Part shown: in pieces, positions 1-9,194 of the stretch
Position numbering within the stretch: the stretch's first letter is position 1
Layout: every line of letters begins with the position of its first letter
Assembly (NCBI GenBank): GCA_943704525.1
Contig: CALSCQ010000912.1
Location: 1-20,541 of the forward strand
Length of the DNA stretch: 20,541 nt
Source: Pigoraptor vietnamica
Taxonomy: Eukaryota; Opisthokonta; Filasterea
Reading direction: 5' to 3'
The notes under the pieces: model-generated
What the model was told of the DNA's origin: nothing
Seen by the model: the letters and a program-made list of their open reading frames with translations, nothing else
Databases searched by the model: none
Position numbers and translations under genes: made by a program

Positions 1-536
1 GGATCAGCGCCCCGCTCCGACTGGCCGGAGGCAGCAGTGACGGCCGACCGTGCATCCTCACTACTGTCAGCTGGAATACGCGCGCGCACTAACCTTGGGC
101 CGCTCAGGCAACGCTCGGAGAAGGGAGCAAGACGGCCGGTGCATTGGCGTCCCGTCGGCTGCCGGCGCCGCCGGCAACGGCTTCCGGCCACTGCAGTCCG
201 TCGGCCACGGCACTCATACCCACTAATAAGTTATCAAATGTCGTCGTCGGTCTATTGCGCCGCGGCCGCACGTGTGAGCCGTGTCTTTGCACATACTCCT
301 GGCCGGTTCGTATGGATGTCAGCTACATTCCTCAGTCGATGCAATCCGCCGGTCAGTCCGGCATTGTAAGGCCCGTCCGGCTGACGGACCCATCTAAAAG
401 GCGGCCCTCCAACGCCTTCAGTTGTCGTCAGTGGACTAGTTTGGGCGCCGAGTGACTTACTGCAGTTAAGCAGACGTGTTCTTCACCTGCTCCTCTCTTT
501 ATGTCCTCTCGATCACGTCAATCTACCCCCGTTGCG
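1..536. other. Left-end spacer, no supported gene
   Basis: This GC-rich stretch lies downstream of the histidine kinase stop. Short open frames occur on both strands, but none shows a recognisable domain, a convincing splice structure or a family match. It may hold the kinase 3' UTR and part of a neighbouring gene cut off by the window edge. No tRNA-like or simple-repeat structure was seen. Confidence 0.5.
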
Positions 537-3526
537 CTATGGTGGCAACCACTGCCGGCCGGCGGCGACCAGCGCCTCCACGGCCTTCGCAATGTCCTGT
601 CGTTTTACAGGCTTGCTCATGACTATCTCCATCCCTGAACTCCGATAGCGCGACACTTCTTCGCTCGTCACGTCCCCCGTTACTCCCACTATCGGCGTGT
701 GTCTGTTCGGCCCCTCCCCCGCGCGTATCGTCTTCGTCGCCTCCACGCCGTCCACAAACGGCATGCGAACGTCCATCCAGATGATGTCGTACGCAAACTG
801 CGCCGCAAGCTCGATGGCGCGCTGGCCATTCTCCGCCTCTGAGACTTCCACGCCGTCCCCAAGGCCCTCGAGGTAGCGGCGAAGGACGACGCGATTGATG
901 CGCACGTCGTCGCACACGAGGTGTCGCCTGGGTAATCGCTGCGCGCGGGTGGAGAGAGAACAGACGGGACGAAGAGATGAGAGAGGGTTCGATTGCGAAT
1001 GAAAAAACGCCACTGGCAAATTGACATGCCTCGATGCCAGTGCATCTCACCGCTGTTAGTGTCGGAGCGATAGGTGCAAGCTCTATCGATTCGCTCGCTG
1101 CGGACGCGCTGTGCGCTTCCGTCGGAAGTTGTTGTGTAGCGGTCGGCTGTGTTATGGCGGTCGCGGGCTGTTGTGTTACGGTCGACGAGCCGCCAGCGCT
1201 CGCGGGTTGTGATGGGAGATGTTGTGTAGCGGGCTGCGGAAGGAGAGAGAGGGGGGGGGGGGGGGGGGGGGAGTACATAGTGAGCTAATGTGTAGACTTA
1301 TGCCCACACGGCTACGAACTGAATTGCGCACTGATTGCAGAGAGAGAGAGACGAAAACATGGGCGGAAACTCACCGACTCGACCGTAACCACCTCCGTCA
1401 GCGGAATATCGTCCGGGTGCGCCGGCGGTACGTCGTTCGCGTCGCTACTCTCTTCCAGCGGCACGTAGGGGATGTCGAACCAAAAAGTGCTCCCGACGCC
1501 AGCCGTTGTGTCGAAGCCGATCCTGCCGCCCATCGCCTCCACGAGCATCGAGCACAGGTACAGCCCGAGTCCCGCGCCCTGGTGCCGCCCCGTCCCCGTG
1601 CCGGTGTCGAGGTGCATGAACGGGCTGAAGACGAGGTGCGTCTTGTCCGACGGAATGCCTGCGTGTCCGGCCGTGATGATGTGAGATCAGTATAGCACAC
1701 GGCAAGCTTAAGGGAAGGCACCACGGCAAAGAGACCGCCAAGGCACGGAACAAGTGCACGTAGCGCAGCGCAAACTTTAACTTAACACGGAACCCACCGC
1801 TCCCAGTGTCCTTCACAGCGACGTGAAGCCACCGACTCGTGTCGCCTTCGCGTTCGCCCCTTTCTACGACGTCGTAGCTCACTTGTATCGAACCAGCGTC
1901 CGAAAATTTGATTGCATTCGTGAGAAAGTTCAACAGCACTTGCTTCAACCTCGCCGCGTCACACTTGACGACGACGCCACGCCGGCTCGGTGGGACGACC
2001 TCCAGCGTCAGCCGCTGCTTCTCGTTCAGCTTCGGCTGCACGATAACGACAACGTCGCTCACGAGCTTGTCGATGTCCGTCGGCACCGCGCTAATGACGA
2101 GCTTTCCCTCCTCCAGGTTGCGAATGTCGAGCACGTCGTTCACTATGTGGTGCATGAGGTCGCACATCTGCGTCGTGTCCAGGAGGTCGCCCAGCACCAC
2201 GCGCATGTCCTCCTTCCCCGGCACCGGCGACAGCAGTGCAGACTGCGTCTTCATCGTCGCGTGCTCCACGAGGCCCATGACGCCCTGCAGCGGGTTGCGG
2301 ATCTCGTGGTTGACGTAACCGATCATCGCCGTTACGCGCTTCCGCCGCAGCTCCGACTTCTCCGCCAGCGCGCGCGTGCGCACAATTTGGTGAATGCCGT
2401 AGAGCGTCAGCAGAAGAATGAGAAAGATGCCAACCGCCGTTACCGCCGCAAACACGCCGGGGCTGTCGGATGTCTCGTCGTCCTTCAGCTGTGCCGTCGG
2501 AACCGCCACAAACGTCCACTGCGAGTCGGCGATGGGCAAGGGCGCCTGGTACCGCGCGCCGTACACGGGCGGCACGGACGCCGGGCCGTTCGTCAGTCCC
2601 GAGGGATCCCCAAACAGCTCGTGTCCGTCGCCGTCGAATACAAACACGCTCACTTTGTCTGCCGAGTCTGCCAGCGCCGTGTTAAGTATCACCGTGAGCT
2701 GCGCAGACGACGCCAACAGACCGAGCGCGTTGCGGCGCCTCTCTGCGACGGTGCTTGGGGTTACGCCTCCGCGGTAAACGGGGTAGTACACGAGGATGCC
2801 CTGCTGGCGCGGATCGCCGGGAAGAGCGACGTTGCTCAGCACAGAGGGACCGCCGGAGTCAATGACGTTCGAGAGGTTGCCGAAGAACGCCGGGAGCGTC
2901 CCGAGGTCAATGCCGGCATTCTGTCGCGTAGCGGACGGCCACGCGTACAGATAGGGAAAGTACACGTCCTCGCCGCTCGCGGGCACGATGGAGACGTTGG
3001 GCGCAAGCTTGAGTTCCAAAATGGTGAAGTTCGTGTACATGTCGGCCTCGGGTCCGTTCGCGTTGATCGCGCGAACGTGCTGTTCGAACGCGGCCTTGTT
3101 GTCGTCCGTCACGTAGGGCAGCCACGCAATCGCAGCAATCGCGGCAACGCGACTAATAAGATTTACAGACGTCGTGAACTGCGACGACGTGAGGTTGTTG
3201 TCGGCGAGAACGGCGGGCACGCGCATGTTCTGCACGGCGCTCTGCGTGCGAATGAGTTGCGACTGCACGGCGCCGAACGTGCGCGTGCTCTCCCTCGCGA
3301 ACGCCGCATTGAGGTTGTCGCTCTGCTGCGAAGCGACGGCGTTGTAGACGACGATGGGCAGCACGACATTCGCCGCAATCAGCAGCAACACTGGCAAGAC
3401 GCTCCACCACCGCTCGTAAGGGCGCACGCGGGACCACAGCGTGTGCATAGGCGCGTCCACATCGTTCGACTGTAGTGGACGCGGACGTTCTCTACGCTTC
3501 CGCAGGCATAACAACGACCGAGACAT
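537..3526 (-). CDS. Membrane hybrid histidine kinase (CHASE-like sensor, HisKA, HATPase, receiver)
   Basis: Three exons (3526-1798, 1658-1375, 938-537) encode 804 aa. A hydrophobic segment at about residues 41-63 and another at about 356-382 flank a roughly 290-residue outer region with several N-glycosylation sequons and a CHASE-like look (IDLG at 206-209, PVY at 249-251). The kinase core follows: H-box with His407 (NHEIRNP), N-box Asn537, G1 box DTGSG at 573-577, F-box FSPF near 587, and G2 box GAGLGL at 604-609. The C-terminal receiver has the acidic pair Asp681/Asp682, phospho-acceptor Asp727 (MDVRMP), Thr758 and Lys780. All catalytic residues are present, so phosphotransfer from His407 to Asp727, then to a separate HPt protein, is expected by family knowledge. 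Introns start gtgggt and gtgagt, matching neighbouring genes, so it is not bacterial contamination. The ligand is unknown, and the CHASE label is less sure than the kinase. Confidence 0.93.
1251..1271 (-). repeat. C21 homopolymer with (TC)n in kinase intron 2
   Basis: Twenty-one G on the + strand, so C21 in the sense of the kinase gene, followed in that sense by TCTCTCTCCT. It lies inside intron 2 (1374-939). Confidence 0.95.
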
Positions 3527-3995
3527 GCTGTCATTGAAGCTATCTGCGGGGCGCTCCCAACAACAAAGGAGAAGAGGATATGTGAACCGGAAGGAGATTG
3601 CGCAAATCGGACAGCGGAGGCGCGGACGTGCGTCACTCGGGGCGAGAAAGTGCCATTCACCACACGGCGGGTTCCCAATTTGTCACACCTCGGTCGCACC
3701 CTATTGGCCCGATGTTCCATTTTTGTGACTGTGAGGGTGCGCATTACTCAAATAAATTGCCGGTGCCGGCGTCCACTTTCAGTTGTCGGTGCCGTCGGCA
3801 TCGCACCCACGCAGTGCGTATTAATAACGTTGCTCGGTCGCTGACACAAACGCTCTGTCTCTTTCAATGCAAAGAAGTGTCTCTTGATGGAAAGGGACGC
3901 TGTGAGTCAGGCACTTGCAGCGACAGCTGCACACTGGCAAAGGAGCTGCGAACTGAACTCGGCTGGCTGAGGCTGCTGCTATGCCGGCAATGTCA

Positions 3996-4019
3996 GAACA
4001 CACCGACGTCGGTGTGTTC
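3996..4019. repeat. Perfect 24-bp palindrome
   Basis: The half-site GAACACACCGAC is followed directly by its exact reverse complement with no spacer, giving twofold symmetry about 4007/4008. It could be a dimeric protein-binding site or a cruciform. The function is not known. Confidence 0.9.
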
Positions 4020-4059
4020 CGGCGACCCGGTAAACGAGTCACTCGAGTGTCAGTGTCAG

Positions 4060-4086
4060 CAGGAGCTAATCACTCATTAGCTCCTG
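4060..4086. repeat. Hairpin, 11-bp perfect stem, 5-nt loop
   Basis: CAGGAGCTAAT, loop CACTC, then ATTAGCTCCTG. The self-complementary decamer CACTCGAGTG lies just before it at 4040-4049. Confidence 0.9.
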
Positions 4087-4343
4087 GTGTCTGTAGACGC
4101 TAATGCCGACTCTCGAAAAGAAGCCAACGTTCCCAAAGGAAGTAACGTTAAGCAGTTTCAGTTTCGGACCAATTCTGCGTCTACCGTCTCTTTGCGTTAA
4201 CTTTACATTCTTTCAAAACGCACTCGCTTCGCACGCGCAACGCGCAAAATGGCAACTGCAAACAGGCGGACAGACAGCGACGCACAGACTGGAGGGACGC
4301 GAAACGGATCGCTCGCAAACACGCGGGCCCCATTCGCCTTCTC

Positions 4344-5053
4344 TCAGCGGCTGGACGTGTTGAACTGCGCAAAGTAGTCTTCCGAGGGAGGGTTCGTGTA
4401 CAGCGTCTTCTCGATGAAGGTGATCCTACAGAGCAAGAGGGGGAGGGTCAGAGGTCGCAATACACAATACATGACTGCTGTGGAGTGTGACGGAAGCGTT
4501 GAAATCCAAGTCTTCGCGGGTCGATGTGTCCGCGCAAATCAACACGTACTTGTCCTTCTGTTCGGCAGCGAGCGCCTTGTTCTCCGCCAGCAGCTGCGCG
4601 GCCTGCTGCTTTCGCACGCGCTCCAAGCGCCGCTCCATCTTGAGTGCCTCCCTGTTCTGGGCCTCCATCATAATGTCCCACTGGCGCTTCTCCGACGCCT
4701 CGGCAGCCCGGCGCGCCTGCGAGAAACGACAGAAGGTGGAGTCAGAATAAGGGAATATGTGAGGGCACAATGAAAGCCCCGTTCCGACACCATGCAACGC
4801 ACGTCATTTGTGGGTGATGTAAATGTGTTGTGAGCGTGCCAGCGTGCGTGGGCACGCACGCGGAAAGAGACTGCGCGCGAGCGGAAGTGGCGCATGCGCA
4901 AAGTGACGTGCCTGCTTCTCCCGGCGCTGGTGCTCTTGTGTCTCGAGAATGTCGTGCTTTTCCTTGGGGCTCATGCCCTTGTAGCGATCGACAACAACAC
5001 TGCGCGACGCGAGAGAGAGGTAAGAAACTAAAATAACTACCTCTCGCCGCGCG

Positions 5054-5085
<32 letters not shown>

Positions 5086-5124
5086 TGTGTATGTGTATGA
5101 GTGAGTGCGTGTGTATGTGTGTGT

Positions 5125-5163
<39 letters not shown>

Positions 5164-6449
5164 AGAGCCCACCGGTGCGGCCCAAACGCGCTAATGGCGA
5201 CGTCCGGGTTCTCCGTGAGGAAGTCGCCCGTAATGTTGTTCTTGATCTCCGTGGCATTGTCCGCGAGCATCGCAGCGCGCTCTTCGGCGTCCCTCAAGCG
5301 CTTCTCCTCCGCCAGCGCGAGGTTGTAGTCGCGCGACATCACCGCAAGCGTACGGCGGAGCTCGCCCTCTGTCCTCTCCATCTCGGCACGGCGCGCGTCG
5401 ATGTCCGACTGGTGGAGCTCGTACTGCCTGTTGTATTCGGGGCAATAAAGAGGCGCGGGTACGTTACACGTCAATACACCGGAGAGACATTCCAGCAAGA
5501 AATGTTCAAGGGAAAAAACAAATTCAGAGAGGACACACATAATGCATAATAACTGCCGTAGAGGAGCATACCGCCCACACACACTGCGAGACAACACAAG
5601 GGCCGAACACGTGCCTCTGCAGCGCGTCCATCTCTTCCTTGTGCCGCCTCTGCTCCTCAATCTGCTGCTCAATCCAGTCGCGAAACTGCGCCTGTTGCAC
5701 CTTGCTCCGCTCGTCGTGGCGAAGGTCCTCCCCGACGAACTTCTGAAGGCTCGACACACCGCACCGATCGTCGCAGTCGTCCACGCGCGCGGGACGTTCC
5801 TTACGCTTCGCATCGGGGTCGTTGAGGTCCCACTCGCGGCGCCTCTCGCGCGTCTGCTGCATCAAGCGGAATTCGTCGATGGCCTCGTTGAGACGGCGGA
5901 CTTCGCGCTGGTGGCGGAGCTCCATGAGCTGTGCCACGCGGTCGTTGCGGAGAATCTCATTTGCTGTTGGCGAACGGAGACGGGAGCGTCAGTTATTAAC
6001 ACAAGAGATGGCGAGACACATGCACCACGACATAGGGGATGAATACACATGCGCGTAAACAGCACGCATGATGAGCGCAGCGAAAAAGCATGCAGTGACG
6101 CACTTATGGCGTGGTCGCGCTCTGCGTCGATGTGCTCAATGGTGCGCTTGTCAATAATCTGCTCGTTGAGGCCCTGCACGTCGACCTGCAGCGCGTCACG
6201 TGACACAAGCGGCTCTCGTTAATAGAATTCAGAGCATGCGCACACATTCGTGCACCATGGAGTCGTGAACGCAGCAAGGCCCACAAGCTTCACACGCACA
6301 CACACACCAATACACAAATGGACAACACTTACGCCAATGGTGCGCGTCCGCGGATCAAAGATGCGCTGCTTGCGCGCAGCCTCCAAACTACGGCGGCGCT
6401 CAATGGCAGCCCTCTCAGCGTAATCGATGGGAAGATCGAGCTTGTACAT
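4344..6449 (-). CDS. RIBC2: RIB43A / RIBC2 ciliary doublet-microtubule inner protein
   Basis: Seven exons (6449-6333, 6185-6104, 5963-5611, 5423-5173, 4999-4912, 4716-4550, 4425-4344) encode 379 aa, close to human RIBC2. Family signatures run in order: N-terminal MYKLDLP, RIF..RTRTIG near residues 29-39, REWDLNDPDA, CGVSSLQKF, GDFLTENPDVAISAFGPHR, YKGMSP, a long charged coiled coil, and the C-terminal YFAQFNTSSR. The start is the ATG at MYKLDLP, where homologues begin. An A lies at -3 and CAG just upstream, so a 5' UTR intron is possible. By family knowledge the protein lies inside the ciliary doublet near the protofilament ribbon, so the organism should build motile flagella. Intron 5 (4911-4717) begins GC (CAG|gcacgt), the only join that keeps frame there. 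The joins at 5611/5423 and 4550/4425 rest on phase and alignment. Intron 4 carries a GT/CA tract. Confidence 0.96.
5055..5159. repeat. Imperfect (GT)n microsatellite
   Basis: About 105 nt of TG repeats with a few A interruptions, wholly inside RIB43A intron 4 (5172-5000). Frames that read through it give artificial His-Thr or Cys-Val strings. Confidence 0.97.
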
Positions 6450-6724
6450 TCTGCGAGTGCGGCGGAAACCCGCCAAGCGTGCGCCGACTGTGTGCGATTT
6501 GTTGAGTGCCGCTGTCCACCGCCGTCACAATGGCCACCACCGTCAAGACGACCAAGAAGCGCAGAATGCCGAACGACACGCGCTGGGAAAGTGATGGACA
6601 AATTTGAAGAAAAGTGGCAAGGTAAGAAGGGAGAAAAGCGAAGTCCGACACACACATGAAAGCACAGACCGAGGAACGCGATGTGTTGCCCATAGCAACC
6701 ACATTCCCACCCCGGATGTGGCCT

Positions 6725-6744
6725 ATCACGTGGATGCACGTGAT
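6725..6744. promoter_or_regulatory. Inverted pair of CACGTG (E-box-like) sites
   Basis: ATCACGTG, spacer GATG, then CACGTGAT. The pair is exactly symmetrical with centres 10 bp apart, one helical turn. It lies 276 nt upstream of the RIB43A start and 780 nt upstream of the F-box start. A role in binding bHLH-type factors is inferred only from the motif. Confidence 0.4.
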
Positions 6745-6767
6745 GTGTAACAGAATCCCGTTACGCT

Positions 6768-6793
6768 CCCCCCCCCCCCCCCCAAAAAAAAAA
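6768..6793. repeat. C16-A10 homopolymer run
   Basis: Sixteen C followed by ten A in the spacer between RIB43A and the F-box gene. Confidence 0.95.
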
Positions 6794-7523
6794 GATGAAT
6801 TCTCACCACAAAATAAAAGGGCGAGAGAGAGGGATAGAGAAAAAGCCTTCGCTTGTGAGTATGCTGTTCTTGGCCTCTATTTCCTTGTCTTGTGCTTTGG
6901 CAAATGATGAGAATAGGCACCTTCGGTGATGGGTTTTTGACTCTGAGAGTTGGGCGTGGGCGTGTGCACAAGCGGGCCGGCATTGAGACGCAACGTTCGC
7001 AAACCGCCTTTGTCGCACCGGCATTTTTGTCGTGCGATTTTGCGTGGGATGCGTTCGTTGCGCTTAATCCGTGTCACGGACTGTTTATCTTGGCGGGCCA
7101 TTCTTGTCCGACCACCGGCGCGCTGTAAAGACTGTCCAACATGCGTTTCGCCACGTGACTCGCGTCGCGCGCTTTAGACTGCATGGCCCGAGTTGTGGCC
7201 TGTGCGGTAATTCACGCGCGATATAGAGCCTGCACGCGCCTTTGCGGTCGCTGCGGTTCATCCCCGTCGTCCCGTGGCAGTGCTTGTGAACACGTTTTTT
7301 GCGCTCCCCATGTGCGCCGGGAAAATAACCAATTTTAGTAATCTGATGCCGCCGCCTTTGCACTTTGCGTCCATTCTTTTGTTTTATTTTTTGCGTTTAT
7401 CTCAATCTCTTCTGTCTCCGAGCGCAGGGGACCTGCCTCTGCGAACACCGCTGATCGCGTACCGGGCGCTTCGAGGGCCGGCGACCTCATCGGCTGCAAT
7501 CATTTATTTCGCGTCTTCGAGAA

Positions 7524-8510
7524 ATGTGCGACGCACCGCCGGCAGTGGTGGAGGCCTCCGGTTCCGCGAACATCGACACACTCCCTTCGTCTCCGGTGAC
7601 CTCTGCCACCCCGAACCTCGACTCGCTCCCTGCGGAGACGGTTGTCTGTCACATTCTGCCGTACCTTTCGAGCGCCGAGGCGGCCGCGTTGGCCCACACG
7701 TGCGCACGCCTGCTCCATGTCCTCCGACACGTGCGCTCGTACCACTTGTCGCGGCAATGCACCCTCAAGTTCCTCGAGGACGCGGCGTTTTGCGACGAGG
7801 TGAAGGCGGGGCTTCCCGTGGGGAGAGTTGTGCCACACCCGTTTGCGTGCGCAATACGGGAATTTCATCATCCCCCGTTTGACTTCAAGCGTGCTCGAGC
7901 GCTTTTCGCCGATGTGCTCGCGGACGAAAGTGCGACGGAAGTGGAGAAGGCACGCGCCCACTTGTCACTTTTCGTTATCAACGAGCGCGCGTTAGGCGGG
8001 CCGTACGATGAGGTGTTGCGGGAGGCGCACATGGCGGGCGTGAAGGCGGCCGCATCGTTTCTCGTATGCTCAAGCGACGAGCGCGACCCCGTTCGTGTAT
8101 TTGAAATGGGCGTTTTCCTCTTATACTATGAATTGCATCACATCGATGTTCAAGATGTCGACTCCCCGCAGAGGAAGGCTTTCGAACTCTTCGAGACTTC
8201 TGCGAGCGACGGGTGCGTGGCCGCAAAGTACTTTGCTGGCATTTGCCGCTTTGGCGGCTACGGCACCTGGGTATATCAGCCTTATGCTATTTCATATTTT
8301 GAGGAGGCGGCTGCCCTGGGCCACGTTGGGGCGATATATGAACTCGGCAATTGTATTTGGGACGGCCGCGACGACGACAGAAAGGCTGTTGCGCTCGTTC
8401 GCAGTGCGGCGGACATGGGTTATTCGTGGGCGCACGACTGGTTTGAGGGGAACAAGGACGAGTTGGTGCAGCTCGGTCTGGCGGAGGGAAGAGAGCCGAC
8501 GGTGTCGTGA
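7524..8510 (+). CDS. F-box protein with Sel1-like repeats
   Basis: A single open exon encodes 328 aa. Residues about 31-72 resemble an F-box (LPAETVVCHILPYLSS, then AHTCARLLHVLR). From about 214 the chain has helical repeats of Sel1 type: A/L-x-x-F-x-x-A/S-A-x-x-G followed by A-x-Y-x-x-G, near 214-248, 252-284 and 286-306. By family knowledge the F-box binds Skp1 in SCF ubiquitin ligases while Sel1 repeats bind partners. The substrate is unknown. Among the seven genes here it alone has no intron, which may reflect retroposition or simple intron absence. The start is the first in-frame ATG (GAGAAATG). The stop is TGA. The F-box is divergent, so the Sel1 part is the surer call. Confidence 0.85.
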   Translation: MCDAPPAVVEASGSANIDTLPSSPVTSATPNLDSLPAETVVCHILPYLSSAEAAALAHTCARLLHVLRHVRSYHLSRQCTLKFLEDAAFCDEVKAGLPVGRVVPHPFACAIREFHHPPFDFKRARALFADVLADESATEVEKARAHLSLFVINERALGGPYDEVLREAHMAGVKAAASFLVCSSDERDPVRVFEMGVFLLYYELHHIDVQDVDSPQRKAFELFETSASDGCVAAKYFAGICRFGGYGTWVYQPYAISYFEEAAALGHVGAIYELGNCIWDGRDDDRKAVALVRSAADMGYSWAHDWFEGNKDELVQLGLAEGREPTVS

Positions 8511-9194
8511 CGCCGAATGAACTGTTTGCATACGGAGTAGACCGTTGTGGTAATCAGTGCTCACGTTGATGCGCGTGTTTACTCTGGACAGGGGACGGAA
8601 ATTTCAGTTCAGTTCGCAGTCTAAAACCGGCCGTTTGCCTCGATCCCTTTAAGCTTACACAGCTCGACATTTGGAGTCACTGTGCAACCTCACAACCCCA
8701 CACAACACCCTCCTCACACACTCTGTTCCAGGGGTACTCCGTGAGTACCCCTGCCGGTCTCTGCCGGCGCATGGTCGGTCCGATAGTCAAACAGCAGGAG
8801 TAACATACGTTACTACTTCTGAGGATTTTGATCTCGGATAATTCCGGCTCAATCTGCTGGGCGTGTGGGTCGTCCTCTTTGATCCCTCAGCTGTTTGGCC
8901 TCTCAGTGGTCCTGTTTCACGCTCTTCTCCACTCGCAAAACACGCGCCGTTTGCAGCCAGCGGATTGTTCTCATAAGAGTCCTCTTCCTGTGGTCGTCGC
9001 GTTGCGTGGAAGGGAGCCTCGCATCTTTCCATTGGGCGGTGAACTCGCTGGACATCGCGGCCGGTCGCCTTAGTCACTGCCGCGTGCGCGGGTTTTTATT
9101 TGAGTCGACAGGGACACTGTCCCTCTGCGGCGCTGCGCATTGTGCACGCACGTAGACGCTGCGCGGCGGTCGCATACCTGCGTTCGTGTGAAAA
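8511..9194. other. Spacer between F-box gene and COPB2
   Basis: It should hold the 3' UTR of the F-box gene and the promoter and 5' UTR of COPB2. The only structure seen is the hairpin at 8729-8753. Short open frames on both strands lack family features. Confidence 0.5.
8729..8753. repeat. Hairpin, 11-bp perfect stem, 3-nt loop
   Basis: CAGGGGTACTC, loop CGT, then GAGTACCCCTG. It lies 219 nt past the F-box stop. The stem ends resemble those of the hairpin at 4060-4086 (CAGGRG and CYCCTG). It may act in 3'-end formation or as a protein site. The role is not known. Confidence 0.9.

Larger units (their letters stand above)
3527..4343. other. Spacer: RIB43A 3' side / kinase promoter side
   Basis: The region separates two minus-strand genes, so it should hold the 3' UTR of the RIB43A gene and the promoter of the kinase. 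A CCAAT pentamer in kinase orientation sits at 3707-3703, about 180 nt before the kinase ATG. A cluster of inverted repeats lies at 3996-4086. An open frame of 160 codons at 3598-4080 on the + strand has no domain and runs through the palindromes, so I do not call it a gene. Confidence 0.5.
6450..7523. other. Divergent spacer between RIB43A and the F-box gene
   Basis: About 1.07 kb should hold promoters for both genes. Seen here: an inverted CACGTG pair (6725-6744), another CACGTG at 7152-7157, and a C16-A10 run (6768-6793). A short exon-like stretch at 6530-6590 has GC-ending codons on both strands, with a Kozak-like ACAATGG on the + strand but a stop after 25 codons. No full gene is supported. 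Confidence 0.5.

Noticed and set aside
104-292. Minus-strand short frame with a donor-like site downstream
   Set aside because: No family resemblance, and no acceptor-exon partner could be found in the window.
1823-3475. 550-codon open frame on the + strand
   Set aside because: It is the exact antisense of kinase exon 1, where GC-ending codons suppress stops on the other strand. Its product is Arg/His-rich with no domain.
537-3526. Bacterial contamination or recent bacterial transfer for the histidine kinase
   Set aside because: Two spliceosomal introns with the local GTG donor type and matching phases show it is a settled eukaryotic gene.
3598-4080. 160-codon Cys-containing + strand frame
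   Set aside because: It runs through palindromic spacer, has no domain or GC-ending codon bias, and looks like chance.
5037-5813. 258-codon minus frame rich in His-Thr
   Set aside because: It is a real RIB43A exon extended artificially through introns and a (CA)n tract.
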